A stretch of 64,000 nucleotides of DNA, from the NCBI RefSeq assembly GCF_002019605.1, contig NZ_KV917368.1, positions 4,044,519-4,108,518 of the forward strand, given 5' to 3'. Source of the DNA: Alkalihalobacterium alkalinitrilicum (GTDB taxonomy: Bacteria > Bacillota > Bacilli > Bacillales > Bacillaceae_F). The notes under the pieces are model-generated. The model had not been told where the DNA came from. It was given only the letters and a program-made list of their open reading frames with translations, and did no database searches. This document shows positions 32,529 through 42,335 of this stretch, piece after piece; positions within the stretch are counted from its first letter, which is position 1; each line of letters begins with the position of its first letter. Position numbers and translations under genes: made by a program.

Positions 32529-33554
32529 ATGCTAGTTTCATTTATAGTTGTAGCACTTAATGCAGGTGATAAACTTAATAGTTTAATAGAAGATATAAAA
32601 AAACAAGACTATGACCATGGGAATATAGAAGTTATATTTGTTGACGGCAATTCTACTGATAACACTAAGGAAGTGATGACTTGTCTTCAAAATTCAAGTC
32701 ATGACTTTAATAGAGTTTGCGTGTTAGACAATCCCAAAAAGACATTACCATGCGGATGGAATATAGCCTTAAAAGAAAGTAAAGGAGATATTATCTTAAG
32801 AGTAGATGCCCATTCTTCCATTCCAACAAACTTTATCAAAAACAATGTCGAGTGTCTTAAAACAGGTGAAAAAATTGTTGGTGGGCATAGAATTAGTATT
32901 ATTGATGAAAAAAGTTCATGGCAGAAAACACTCCTGATAGCTGAAACATCTTTATTTGGTAGTGGAATAGCTAGTTATAGAAGAACTAAAGAAAAAAATT
33001 ATGTCAGTACTTTGGCACACGCGGCTTATTCTATAGAAGTCTTTCAAAAAGTCGGCGGATATGATGAAAGATTAGCTAGAACTGAAGACAATGAAATACA
33101 CTACCGTATGAAAGTAGCTGGGTATAAATTTTTACTGAACCCTAAAATACAGTCATTTCACCATGCCAGAAATACATTTTCAAAAATGTTAAAACAGAAG
33201 TTCTTAAATGGATACTGGATAGGTCTAACCCTGGGTATTTCTCCTAAATGTTTCTCAACTTATCACTTTGTGCCATTATTATTCGTACTAGCTATAATTT
33301 TTGGAATTGGTTTAGGACTATATGGAATTACATTACCAATAACAGTGTTGGCAAGTATATACTTTTCTTTTAATATTCTAAATACTGCAGCTTCTACATT
33401 AGGTAAAAAGTTTGAGGTAAGTTATCTATTACTTCCGTTTTTATTTTTATTATTACACGTTTATTATGGCATAGGTACGCTATGGGGAATCATAAAGTTG
33501 CCGTTATGGAAGGAAAAAAGCGTAAAGTTTGAACCCCCAAACATTATCAGGTAA
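32529..33554 (+). CDS. Glycosyltransferase family 2, membrane-associated (ExoA-like)
   Basis: 341 residues. Inverting GT-A domain with SFIVVALNAGDKLNSLIEDI, FVDGNSTDNT, VDAHS as metal-binding motif and TEDNEIHYRMKVAGYKF as catalytic-base region. The C-terminal third (about residues 235-330) has three membrane segments, tying it to the inner face of the membrane. It follows the priming transferase by 21 bases. Donor sugar unknown. Confidence 0.88.
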   Translation: MLVSFIVVALNAGDKLNSLIEDIKKQDYDHGNIEVIFVDGNSTDNTKEVMTCLQNSSHDFNRVCVLDNPKKTLPCGWNIALKESKGDIILRVDAHSSIPTNFIKNNVECLKTGEKIVGGHRISIIDEKSSWQKTLLIAETSLFGSGIASYRRTKEKNYVSTLAHAAYSIEVFQKVGGYDERLARTEDNEIHYRMKVAGYKFLLNPKIQSFHHARNTFSKMLKQKFLNGYWIGLTLGISPKCFSTYHFVPLLFVLAIIFGIGLGLYGITLPITVLASIYFSFNILNTAASTLGKKFEVSYLLLPFLFLLLHVYYGIGTLWGIIKLPLWKEKSVKFEPPNIIR

Positions 33555-33600
33555 TATCTACCAGAAGTTAATACATCACTTTATTATGGAGGATTTTAAG

Positions 33601-34683
33601 ATGTGGAATCATGTTAAATTAATTCAGGAGTTAAAATCTATTTTACCTTTTGGATTGAAATTGTTAATCATAAGAATTTTGGTTGCAGCGCAGTACATTT
33701 TTTATGCAATTTTTCCACAAAAAGTTGAAGCTGTTGATCAAAGTAAAAGGAAAATTTATGTATTATTAAGTACCGATTACTCAAACTTAGGCGATCATGC
33801 AATGACTTATGCACACATAAAGTTACTGAAAGAAAATTATCCAGAAGCTCAAATTATTGAAGTTTTAGTAAGTGATACATTGAAGAAGATTAAAGATCTG
33901 CAATCAATAATAGGTCCAGAAGATGTATTAACATTGAAAGGTGGAGGGAATATTGGACTTGAATATTTCCGGGAAGAACTATATAGAAGAATATTAATTA
34001 AAAAATTTAATAAAAATAAAATCATTTTATTCCCACAAACAGTATATTTCCCTGATACAAACAAGGGAAAACGTGAATTTAAAAATACAATGACGATTTT
34101 TAATAGTCATCCACAGTTTTATACGTTTATTCGGGATAAAATATCATTTGATTTAGTCAAGAAATATTTAGGGGAAAGAGTTTTCTTAATACCTGATATA
34201 GCAATGTCTCTGGGTGATTTAGAAATAAAAATGGAGCGAAAAGGTGCTACTATATGTCTAAGGGATGATAAAGAAGGGGTGTATACAAAAAAACAAAAAG
34301 AGATGATTATTTCAAGTACCAAAAAACATTATGAGAAAATAAACATTACTGATACGATCACTAATTACCCAATATCTATTGAACAAAGGGAGAATGAATT
34401 ATATAAAATATGGAATCTATTTTCGGCATCAGAATTAATTATTACAGATAGATTACATGGAATGATATTTGCTGCAATAACATCTACTCCATGTGTTGTT
34501 TTTGGGACATATAATCACAAGTTAATTGGTCAGTATAAATGGTTAGAGCACCTGGATTATATTAGGTTTACAAAGTGTGATGAAAGTGAGATAAATACTG
34601 CAATAAAGGAACTGCAGGATATCAAAAATGTTCATTTCAATATTGATAGTAAATATTATAAAAAGATTACTGAATTAATATGA
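33601..34683 (+). CDS. Polysaccharide pyruvyl transferase family protein (copy 1)
   Basis: About 360 residues. Adds ketal pyruvate from PEP to a sugar of the repeat unit, giving negative charge. STDYSNLGDHAMTYAHIKLL near residue 60, LKGGGNIGLEYF, PQTVYF and the C-terminal DRLHGMIFAAITSTPC match the CsaB/WcaK fold. ATG 33601 is eight bases after GGAGG; longer frames run back into the GT2 gene. Confidence 0.85.
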   Translation: MWNHVKLIQELKSILPFGLKLLIIRILVAAQYIFYAIFPQKVEAVDQSKRKIYVLLSTDYSNLGDHAMTYAHIKLLKENYPEAQIIEVLVSDTLKKIKDLQSIIGPEDVLTLKGGGNIGLEYFREELYRRILIKKFNKNKIILFPQTVYFPDTNKGKREFKNTMTIFNSHPQFYTFIRDKISFDLVKKYLGERVFLIPDIAMSLGDLEIKMERKGATICLRDDKEGVYTKKQKEMIISSTKKHYEKINITDTITNYPISIEQRENELYKIWNLFSASELIITDRLHGMIFAAITSTPCVVFGTYNHKLIGQYKWLEHLDYIRFTKCDESEINTAIKELQDIKNVHFNIDSKYYKKITELI

Positions 34684-34754
34684 TTCTTCCAGAAATATTT
34701 GGGCAAGTTATAAGTTTTAAATACTTATAAAACTTATTAGTCAGGTGGTTAATT

Positions 34755-35387
34755 ATGAATAAAGATAAATGTGTTGAAATCAGAAAAGCAACAAGTAATG
34801 ATTTAAATGCTATTGCAGACGCACATATGAAAGTGTTTGATAGTTATTTTTTAACTAGCCTTGGTAGTAAATTGGTTAAGAAGTATTATGGTGAATACTT
34901 ATCGAATAGTAATACCGTTTTTTTTATTGCAATAAAAGGTAATTCTGTAGTTGGATTTGTTTTAGGAACTATTGACTTAGATCAGACAATGAAATATTTC
35001 TACAAAAAGAATTTTTTTAGTATATTAAAAAAAATCTCGATTGAATCAATAAAAGGAAATACAAATATAATTAAAGGAGTTAAAGAACGTTTTTCGGCAA
35101 TTAATGAAGCATTAGCCGCTATTCTAAAAAAAGATACGAATGATCAGCACCGAGAACTAAAAGTTAGGCTTATGTCAATTGGGACTTTATCTGAATATAG
35201 AGGGACTAACGTTTCTAGTAATCTAGTAAAAGCATTTGATAATGAATTATTAAAAAGAGGTAAACAAGATTATTGTTTGGCCTTTAAGAAAGATAATCAC
35301 AGGGCTAGAGCCTTTTATGTGAAAATGGGATTTGAGAAGAATTATTATAAGAAAGACCTAGAAGTAATGCAAAAACGTATAATGTGA
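34755..35387 (+). CDS. GNAT-family N-acetyltransferase
   Basis: 210 residues. GNAT fold: VEIRKATSNDLNAIADAHMK at the start, VFFIAIKGNSVVGFVLGTID as central strands, and IGTLSEYRGTNVSSNLVKAF with the acetyl-CoA loop near residue 145, then KDNHRARAFYVKMGFEKN. Might acetylate the amino sugar made by the DegT enzyme; acceptor not proven. Confidence 0.85.
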   Translation: MNKDKCVEIRKATSNDLNAIADAHMKVFDSYFLTSLGSKLVKKYYGEYLSNSNTVFFIAIKGNSVVGFVLGTIDLDQTMKYFYKKNFFSILKKISIESIKGNTNIIKGVKERFSAINEALAAILKKDTNDQHRELKVRLMSIGTLSEYRGTNVSSNLVKAFDNELLKRGKQDYCLAFKKDNHRARAFYVKMGFEKNYYKKDLEVMQKRIM

Positions 35388-35419
35388 TCTTGTTACTACT
35401 TCTTCTGGAGGTATTTTTA

Positions 35420-36550
35420 ATGGGTAAAATAAAAGTATTGCATGTATTAGCACAAAGGCCTAAAGGTGGTATAGGTACTTTTCTAAAAAACATGCAGGCT
35501 AATATAGATACATCTAAGGTACAATTTGATTATATAATTTGTGATTCAGATGAAACTGGAGAATTCGATACTTTTGTAGAAAAATTTGGATCTAAAGTCC
35601 ATATCTTATCTCCGTTAAAATCTAATAAAATATTCCGTTATATATCAGAAGTTGACACTTTTTTCAAGACTAATGGTAGTGAATACGATATAGTTCATGG
35701 ACATCTCTCAAGCCTCGGAGTAATTTATTTAAGTATAGCTAGCAAATATGGCATAAAACATAGAGTGATTCACTCTCATGCAACTAGGCTATCAGATAAA
35801 AGGTTAAATGAGTTTAGAAATTTTTTTACTGAACTACCTTTGAAAAAGGCTGCTAATATATACTTCGCATGCTCCAAAAAAGCTGGAGAACATAAATTTG
35901 GGAAAAAGAATATGGATAATAATAAAGTCCATATTATTAATAATGCTGTAGATGTCAATAAATACAGATTTGATACAGAAAAAAGAGTTAAATTAAGAAA
36001 AGAATTGAATTTAGAAGATAAGATAGTTATTGGTAATGTGGGAAGGCTATCTAATCAAAAGAATCTATTATTTTTAATTGATGTATTTCATCGAATCTAT
36101 GATAAAGACAAAAAAGCAGTTCTAATGTTAATTGGAGATGGTGAGCTATTTACCACTTTAAAAAATAAAGTTGACTCACTAGGGTTAAAAAATGCAGTAT
36201 TATTTCTAGGTAAAAGAAGTGATGTTGATAAATTACTACAAGCTATGGATGTCTTTGTGATGACTTCTTTATATGAAGGTTTTCCTTTAGTCGGGGTTGA
36301 GGCACAGTGTTCTGGGCTTCCTTGTGTATTTTCCAACACAATTACTAAAGAGATAAAGGTTACTGATGGTTGTGAATTTCTCTCATTAAAAGAAACGAAA
36401 GAATTATGGGCCTCTAAAATTCTAAACCTTGTTCGTGAGAACTCAGGTAGAAATCAGGCATATAAGTTAGTAGCGAATGCTGGTTATGATATAAAAAAAG
36501 AGGCAGAAAAATTGCAAAGGTTATATCATAAGATTATGGAAAAAAATTAA
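35420..36550 (+). CDS. Glycosyltransferase family 4
   Basis: 376 residues from the ATG at 35420 after GGAGG. VLHVLAQRPKGGIGTFLKNM at the N-terminus, IGNVGRLSNQKNLLFLIDVF near residue 200, and the donor site MTSLYEGFPLVGVEAQCSGL near 285 are typical of GT4 (EpsF-like). Related to the GT4 at 40108, which shares the layout and the later EFLSL/EFLPLSESREVWA type segment. Confidence 0.88.
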   Translation: MGKIKVLHVLAQRPKGGIGTFLKNMQANIDTSKVQFDYIICDSDETGEFDTFVEKFGSKVHILSPLKSNKIFRYISEVDTFFKTNGSEYDIVHGHLSSLGVIYLSIASKYGIKHRVIHSHATRLSDKRLNEFRNFFTELPLKKAANIYFACSKKAGEHKFGKKNMDNNKVHIINNAVDVNKYRFDTEKRVKLRKELNLEDKIVIGNVGRLSNQKNLLFLIDVFHRIYDKDKKAVLMLIGDGELFTTLKNKVDSLGLKNAVLFLGKRSDVDKLLQAMDVFVMTSLYEGFPLVGVEAQCSGLPCVFSNTITKEIKVTDGCEFLSLKETKELWASKILNLVRENSGRNQAYKLVANAGYDIKKEAEKLQRLYHKIMEKN

Positions 36551-36718
36551 GTTATGGAATGACATGTATTAATAGAGTCTAAGAATACTCATTATTATAC
36601 ATTGTCATACCCATAGATTAAATAACTATTAAAGTAATAATCGATCAATAATACTGATATAACTTAAAGTATAATGTGGGTATTATAATAGAACAATTAA
36701 AGAAATCTGGTGAGTAAA

Positions 36719-37798
36719 ATGGTGAAAAAAGTTTTTTTTGTAATGAACACAATGAGAGCTGGAGGCGCTGAACGGGTTGTCTCCCTTCTTGCTAATAATC
36801 TAGTGGTAAAAGGTCAGGATGTTTCAATAATTGTTACTTCCAATGATAACTCGTTTTATAAATTAAATAATAAGATAAACTATTGCAAACTAGGCTGTTG
36901 TTCAAAGGATTTAAATTTATTTAATAAGTTAAAAACTAACTTTTTAGAAATATTAAAGCTCATTCGAGTTTTAAAGAGAGAAAAGCCAGATGTTGTAATA
37001 ACTTTCATAAGGAACATTCCTACTATAATAGCCTGTAAAGTTGCAGGTATAAAAGTGATAGTTTCAGAAAGGAATAATCCTATTTATGATCCTCCAAATA
37101 AAGTGTGGAGGTTTTTGAGGAGAATTATCTATCCTTTTGCAAATGGTTTTGTATTTCAAACGGATGCAGTTAAAGGTTATTTCGATCTGAATATACAGAA
37201 AAAAAGTGTTGTTATCCCCAATCCTGTAAATGAAGAACTACCTATTTGCAATAATAATAAGAAAAGGAAGGTAATTGTAAGTGTAGGTCGCCTTTCAAAA
37301 CAAAAGGATCATGCAACACTTATTAAAGCATTTGGTATTGTGAGGAAAACTTTCACAGATTATGAACTTATTATTTATGGTGAGGGTAACCTACGAGAAG
37401 ATTTATTAGAAATGATCGAAAATTTAGGGCTAAAAGATAGTGTTTTTTTACCTGGAAATGCAAAAAACTTATATAGTGAAATCTGTGATGCATCTGTCTT
37501 TGTACTTTCATCAAAATATGAAGGCTTTCCTAATGCATTAATTGAAGCAATGGCTCTAGGTCTACCTGTAATTTCAACCAAGTGTAATTATGGCCCTTCA
37601 GAAATTATAAAAAACGGTGAAAACGGTTTTTTAGTAGAAGTTGGAGACTATGAAGAGCTAGCTAAAAAAATTAATTATGTTATTAAAAATAAATCAATAT
37701 CAGAAAAAATTGGAAATAATGCTTATGCAATTAGAGATAAACTAAGCACTGAAAAAATCATTAAAAAGTGGATTGATTATATTAATTTAGTTAAATGA
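36719..37798 (+). CDS. Glycosyltransferase family 4
   Basis: 359 residues. MNTMRAGGAERVVSLLANNL, VSVGRLSKQKDHATLIKAF near residue 180 and LSSKYEGFPNALIEAMALG near 265 give a GT4 enzyme of the GalNAc/GlcNAc transferase-like group. ATG 36719 lies 5 bases after GGTGAG. The 168-base gap before it is AT-rich and holds no supported gene. Confidence 0.88.
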   Translation: MVKKVFFVMNTMRAGGAERVVSLLANNLVVKGQDVSIIVTSNDNSFYKLNNKINYCKLGCCSKDLNLFNKLKTNFLEILKLIRVLKREKPDVVITFIRNIPTIIACKVAGIKVIVSERNNPIYDPPNKVWRFLRRIIYPFANGFVFQTDAVKGYFDLNIQKKSVVIPNPVNEELPICNNNKKRKVIVSVGRLSKQKDHATLIKAFGIVRKTFTDYELIIYGEGNLREDLLEMIENLGLKDSVFLPGNAKNLYSEICDASVFVLSSKYEGFPNALIEAMALGLPVISTKCNYGPSEIIKNGENGFLVEVGDYEELAKKINYVIKNKSISEKIGNNAYAIRDKLSTEKIIKKWIDYINLVK

Positions 37799-37846
37799 AA
37801 ATGTTAATTTTATAAAAACAAACTATAAATAGTCAGGTAGGTTAAC

Positions 37847-39094
37847 ATGTTAACTAATAGAATACAGGAACAACGAAAAAAAATATTTAACTTTGAATTT
37901 ATCCTAACTATTGTATTTTTGTTTACATTATTTTACACAATAGATGGTTTCGTATATGGTAAATTTCTTTTAATACTTCTTATGTCTCTTGTTTTTTTGG
38001 TAAAAAATAAAGAACTGAAGTTTGATAGAAGTATTTTTATTTTCTATTTATTTTTGATCCTTGTTGGTGCATCAGGTATTTATGGGGAAAGAAATGAATT
38101 CATTATAGGTAACATGATCACATTATTTGCGTGTTTTATGTTGTTAATTATTATACCTTTAATAGTTAACAATGAAGAGAGGCTAGAAATATTTATTAGT
38201 TTTACAATTTATTTTGGATTTTTCTTAAGCTTGTACGTGATTTCTTTAACTGATATTGAGAGATTATTACAAGGAAGGTACTATGCCTCTTTAGTGTTGT
38301 TTGAAAAAATAGGTAATCGAAATTCTGTAGCGATTTTGATAGGAATTGCATTTAATTTTGGTATTTATAAAATACTATATCGGCACAGGTATGCATATAT
38401 ACCATTAATATCATTTATGTTGATGGCGGTCTTGTTGACTGGCTCCCGAAAGGGCCTGTTATTGTGTGTTATCCCTTTATTCATTAATTTAGCGTTAATA
38501 TCACTTAAATCAAATATTAGAAGGAAAATTTTGTATACTACTTTATTTATCATTTTAACTATTTCATTACACTTTATTATATTTAAGGTTGATTTTTTAT
38601 ATCAAAATATTGGTTGGAGAATTGAAAGTATATATTCTGAAATAATACTAAATGAGTCAAGCGAAGAAAGCTCTTTTAATGTTAGGCAAGAAATGATCCA
38701 ATATGGGTTTGAGTACTTTAAAGAAAAACCTTTTTTTGGGTATGGAATAGAAAATTACAGATATCTATACGGTGTTGACAGTGGATTTGAGACATATTCA
38801 CATAATAACTATATTGAAATATTGGTTAATAACGGGCTGATTGGATTTATTTTATATTATTCGTTTTTCATAATAGTTATTATCAAGGCTAACATTAAAC
38901 GAAGAGCTTCTACAATAGTCGCAGAAAAAAACTTTTATACTTTTATAATAACCATTCTAATGTGCTTACTTATAATGGACGTAGCAGTAATTAGTTACAA
39001 GTGGTTTCCTTATTATATATTATTGGCATTAGCCTTAAAAGGAAGTTGGAATAAAGAAAATATAAATAGGAGTATCCTAAATGAAAATAACTGA
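37847..39094 (+). CDS. O-antigen polymerase/ligase-like protein (Wzy)
   Basis: 415 residues with ten or more membrane segments. LLTGSRKGLLLCVIPL near residue 200, a large extracellular loop with VRQEMIQYGFEYFKEKPFFG and the ligase-family YSHNNYIEILVNNGLIGF near 320. It would polymerise repeat units outside the membrane after flipping. Overlaps the next gene by 14 bases. Confidence 0.87.
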   Translation: MLTNRIQEQRKKIFNFEFILTIVFLFTLFYTIDGFVYGKFLLILLMSLVFLVKNKELKFDRSIFIFYLFLILVGASGIYGERNEFIIGNMITLFACFMLLIIIPLIVNNEERLEIFISFTIYFGFFLSLYVISLTDIERLLQGRYYASLVLFEKIGNRNSVAILIGIAFNFGIYKILYRHRYAYIPLISFMLMAVLLTGSRKGLLLCVIPLFINLALISLKSNIRRKILYTTLFIILTISLHFIIFKVDFLYQNIGWRIESIYSEIILNESSEESSFNVRQEMIQYGFEYFKEKPFFGYGIENYRYLYGVDSGFETYSHNNYIEILVNNGLIGFILYYSFFIIVIIKANIKRRASTIVAEKNFYTFIITILMCLLIMDVAVISYKWFPYYILLALALKGSWNKENINRSILNENN

Positions 39095-39992
39095 GAATTT
39101 AACAAAAGTAATTAATAATCCATATAAAATATTATCTTATTTTGGCGAAAGAGGTATGTTAAAAACACTACCTGACAATCTCTATCTTAAATTATTATTT
39201 CGTGCTAGGTTAGGAAAAGAATTAAACTTAAGAAATCCAAATACATTTAACGAAAAACTGCAGTGGTTAAAAATATACGACCGTAACCCTAAATATACAA
39301 CATTGGTAGATAAGTATGAGGTTAGAAAACATGTATCAAATACTATTGGAAAGGAGTATTTGATACCTTTGTTAGGAGTGTATGATAAGGTAGATGAAAT
39401 AGATATTACTACATTACCAAATGAGTTTGTTTTGAAATGTACTCATGATTCTGGGGGTATAGTGATTTGTAAAAATAAAAATAACTTTGATGTTGAATTA
39501 GCAAGGGAAAAATTGAGACGTAGTATAAATAAAAATTATTTTTATCAATACAGAGAATGGCCATACAAAAATGTTAACCCAAAAATAGTATGTGAGAAAT
39601 ACATGGTTGATGAATCTGGTAAGGAATTAAAAGACTACAAAATATTTTGTTTTAACGGGGAACCTAAAATAATACAAGTTGATTTTAACCGTTTTACTGG
39701 ACATACGAGAAATTTGTACGATACCAATTGGAATTATTTACCTACCTCATTTCAATATCCAACAAACCCAGACATAGTTATAAATAAACCTAATAGACTA
39801 GCTGAAATGATTAAATTAGCTAGAATCTTAGCTGAAGGGTTAACTTTTGTAAGAATAGATTTCTATTCTATTAATGATCGAATTTTCTTTGGTGAAATCA
39901 CCTTCTATCCTGAATCGGGTTTTGGGAATTTCTATCCAAATACCTTAGGTGTTGAAATGGGAGAGTGGATAAAGTTATCTAAAATTAATTAA
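39081..39992 (+). CDS. TupA-like ATP-grasp family protein
   Basis: 303 residues. PNTFNEKLQWLKIYDRNPKY, LVDKYEVRKHV, FVLKCTHDSGGIVICKNK and the end FGEITFYPESGFGNFYP match the ATPgrasp_TupA family. The founding member was linked to teichuronopeptide production in an alkaliphilic Bacillus, where an amino acid is joined to glucuronate; other members lie in many polysaccharide loci. Together with the uronic-acid genes here this suggests amide-linked amino acids on the polymer, an inference. Translationally coupled to wzy. Confidence 0.85.
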   Translation: MKITENLTKVINNPYKILSYFGERGMLKTLPDNLYLKLLFRARLGKELNLRNPNTFNEKLQWLKIYDRNPKYTTLVDKYEVRKHVSNTIGKEYLIPLLGVYDKVDEIDITTLPNEFVLKCTHDSGGIVICKNKNNFDVELAREKLRRSINKNYFYQYREWPYKNVNPKIVCEKYMVDESGKELKDYKIFCFNGEPKIIQVDFNRFTGHTRNLYDTNWNYLPTSFQYPTNPDIVINKPNRLAEMIKLARILAEGLTFVRIDFYSINDRIFFGEITFYPESGFGNFYPNTLGVEMGEWIKLSKIN

Positions 39993-40107
39993 CTAAATAA
40001 TTGATTTTCTTATATTATAAGATTATTTGTAAATTTGTATCAGCCCAAAATTAACAAATATTGGAAAATTTCTATGTGTTGACTATGTTAAAGAGAGAGA
40101 TGATTAT

Positions 40108-41220
40108 ATGAAAGTCCTTAAGGTTTCCTGTGAAGGGTTGGGAAACGGTGGCGTACAAAATGTAATAATGAATATATGCAGAAATATACCAGATGCTAAG
40201 TTCGATATAATATTGTTTACTTCTGAAAGAAGGCATTACGATAATGAATTTGAAATGCTTGGAGGTAAGATATTTAGAATTAATAAATATGAAGGTTCTA
40301 GTAGATTTATTAAAAAAATAGATTCCTATTATAAATTCATTAGAATTTTTACTAATACGTATAAAATAGTTAAGAAAAATGGTCCATATGATGTAATACA
40401 TTGTCATAATGAATTAGAAAGTGGTATTTGTAATTTGGCTGCCTATTTTGCTGGAATTAAAATCAGGATTGCACATGCTCATACAGCTGACGATAAATAC
40501 TTAAAAAGTAATGTTATAAAGTATATCCTTAAGAAAGGTTTACAAAGCTTAATGAACCTTACAAGTAATATTAAAATTAGTTGTACTAAAAAAGCTTTAG
40601 TCAACCTTTTTGGAAAAAGATACTATGAAGATGATAATTCCTTTATTATTCCTAATCCAATTGATACAAAATGGTTCAAGAAAACAAATGATAAATCTAT
40701 TCGGGAAAAAGGAATTAATATTATTCATATTGGGAGATATTGCCAAAATAAAAATCAAATGCTACTAGTTAATATTTTACCACTAATTGCAAACTCCTAC
40801 CCTAATATAAGATTGCAACTTATTGGTTCTGGCGATGAGCATAAGGAACAGCTTCAGAATAAAGCAGAATCGTTGGGGGTAACATCTAGAGTGGAATTTT
40901 TGCCAGCAGATTCTAATGTTAAAGAAGTACTTGAAAATGCAAGTATATTTGTTTTCCCTTCTATTACAGAAGGTTTTGGTATTGCAGCACTTGAAGCTCA
41001 AGCTATGGAGGTCCCATGTTTGGTTTCTGATACAGTTCCTAAAGAGGTAGATTGTGGATTGTGTGAATTTTTACCCCTTTCAGAATCAAGAGAAGTTTGG
41101 GCGCAGGAAGTAGTTAATATTCTTAGAAATAACTACAGAATGAAGTTAAATTGGGATAAGCTGCATTCATTAGATATTGAATGTTATACCCAAAAAATAA
41201 AATCTATCTATGGAGGTTAA
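40108..41220 (+). CDS. Glycosyltransferase family 4 (EpsF-like)
   Basis: 370 residues. KVSCEGLGNGGVQNVIMNI, HAHTADDKYL near residue 125, IHIGRYCQNKNQMLLVNI near 205 and VFPSITEGFGIAALEAQAME near 285. GAGAG lies 10 bases before the ATG. Similar in layout to the enzyme at 35420. Confidence 0.88.
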   Translation: MKVLKVSCEGLGNGGVQNVIMNICRNIPDAKFDIILFTSERRHYDNEFEMLGGKIFRINKYEGSSRFIKKIDSYYKFIRIFTNTYKIVKKNGPYDVIHCHNELESGICNLAAYFAGIKIRIAHAHTADDKYLKSNVIKYILKKGLQSLMNLTSNIKISCTKKALVNLFGKRYYEDDNSFIIPNPIDTKWFKKTNDKSIREKGINIIHIGRYCQNKNQMLLVNILPLIANSYPNIRLQLIGSGDEHKEQLQNKAESLGVTSRVEFLPADSNVKEVLENASIFVFPSITEGFGIAALEAQAMEVPCLVSDTVPKEVDCGLCEFLPLSESREVWAQEVVNILRNNYRMKLNWDKLHSLDIECYTQKIKSIYGG

Positions 41221-41225
41221 GCATC

Positions 41226-42293
41226 ATGAGAATTGGAACACTTACTTATCACCAAGCAAATAATTACGGAGCGGTCTTACAAGCTTATGCACTGCAAAAG
41301 TTTCTAATTAATTCAGGTGTCGAGACTGAAGTTATTAATTATCGTCCTAATCCAAAAGCAAGTTCATTAAAACTACAACGAAGCTTTAGAGATAAAGTAC
41401 TACATTACTTATTAAATCCGAAAGAGTTAGTTGAAAATAAGTTAAAGCAACATAGGTTTAGTACATTTAGAAAAAGACATCTTAACATTTCAGCTGAAAT
41501 GTTTATTGGGGATGAGCAAATAAAAATTAATCCACCAAATTATGACTTGTATATTGTTGGTAGCGATCAAGTTTGGAATACTGATTTATCAAATAGTTCA
41601 AAGGCATACTTTCTAAATTTTGTTAAGAGTGGGCGTAGAATATCTTACGCTGCTAGCTTGGGGAAAGACAATTTTAATGAAGTTGAAAAAGAATATGTGA
41701 GTAAATATTTATCTAAATTTAATGCAATTTCAGTACGAGAAAATTTACTACAACAAAATTTAGAAAAAGATTTTTTAATTAAGGCTAAGCATGTATTAGA
41801 TCCTATTTTTTTGCTAGATAAAAAGGGCTGGCTTAAAATAGCTAATAAAGTAACTTTACCTAAAAATTTTGTTTTATGTTATATGATGGAGTATTCAGTT
41901 GAGTTAATCGAGCATACTAAAAATGTTGCCTCTCAATTGAATTGTACTCCTATTTTTATTTCTCCATCACATTCCAATTTTAGTGGAAAAAAACTTAAAG
42001 GATTAGGACCCTCTGAGTTTATATATACATTGGCTAAAGCACGATATATTTGTACAAATTCATTCCATGGAACAGCGTTCTCAATTATTTTCAAGAAAGA
42101 TTTTACGGTTGTAAAACATTCTAATTTGAACTCTCGAATTTCTAGTTTAATTAATTTAGTAGGGCTTAATAAAAGGACTTTAGACTCTGAAGATTTTTGT
42201 ATAGATGAAATTAATTACTCTGAAATAGAAAAGAAGTTGAATGTCGAAATAGAGGTTTCTAAAAATTATTTAAATGAACAATTAATAAATTGA
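41226..42293 (+). CDS. Polysaccharide pyruvyl transferase family protein (copy 2)
   Basis: 355 residues. MRIGTLTYHQANNYGAVLQA, YDLYIVGSDQVWNTDLS, RRISYAASLGKDNF and the end segment YICTNSFHGTAFSIIF define this family. ATG 41226 follows GGAGG. It belongs to the other subgroup (YxxxNYGAxLQA) than the protein at 33601, so the two probably modify different sugars. Confidence 0.87.
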   Translation: MRIGTLTYHQANNYGAVLQAYALQKFLINSGVETEVINYRPNPKASSLKLQRSFRDKVLHYLLNPKELVENKLKQHRFSTFRKRHLNISAEMFIGDEQIKINPPNYDLYIVGSDQVWNTDLSNSSKAYFLNFVKSGRRISYAASLGKDNFNEVEKEYVSKYLSKFNAISVRENLLQQNLEKDFLIKAKHVLDPIFLLDKKGWLKIANKVTLPKNFVLCYMMEYSVELIEHTKNVASQLNCTPIFISPSHSNFSGKKLKGLGPSEFIYTLAKARYICTNSFHGTAFSIIFKKDFTVVKHSNLNSRISSLINLVGLNKRTLDSEDFCIDEINYSEIEKKLNVEIEVSKNYLNEQLIN

Positions 42294-42335
42294 TATTTTA
42301 GTTTAATAATAAAAAAAGAAAGTGGAAAGAAGCAT

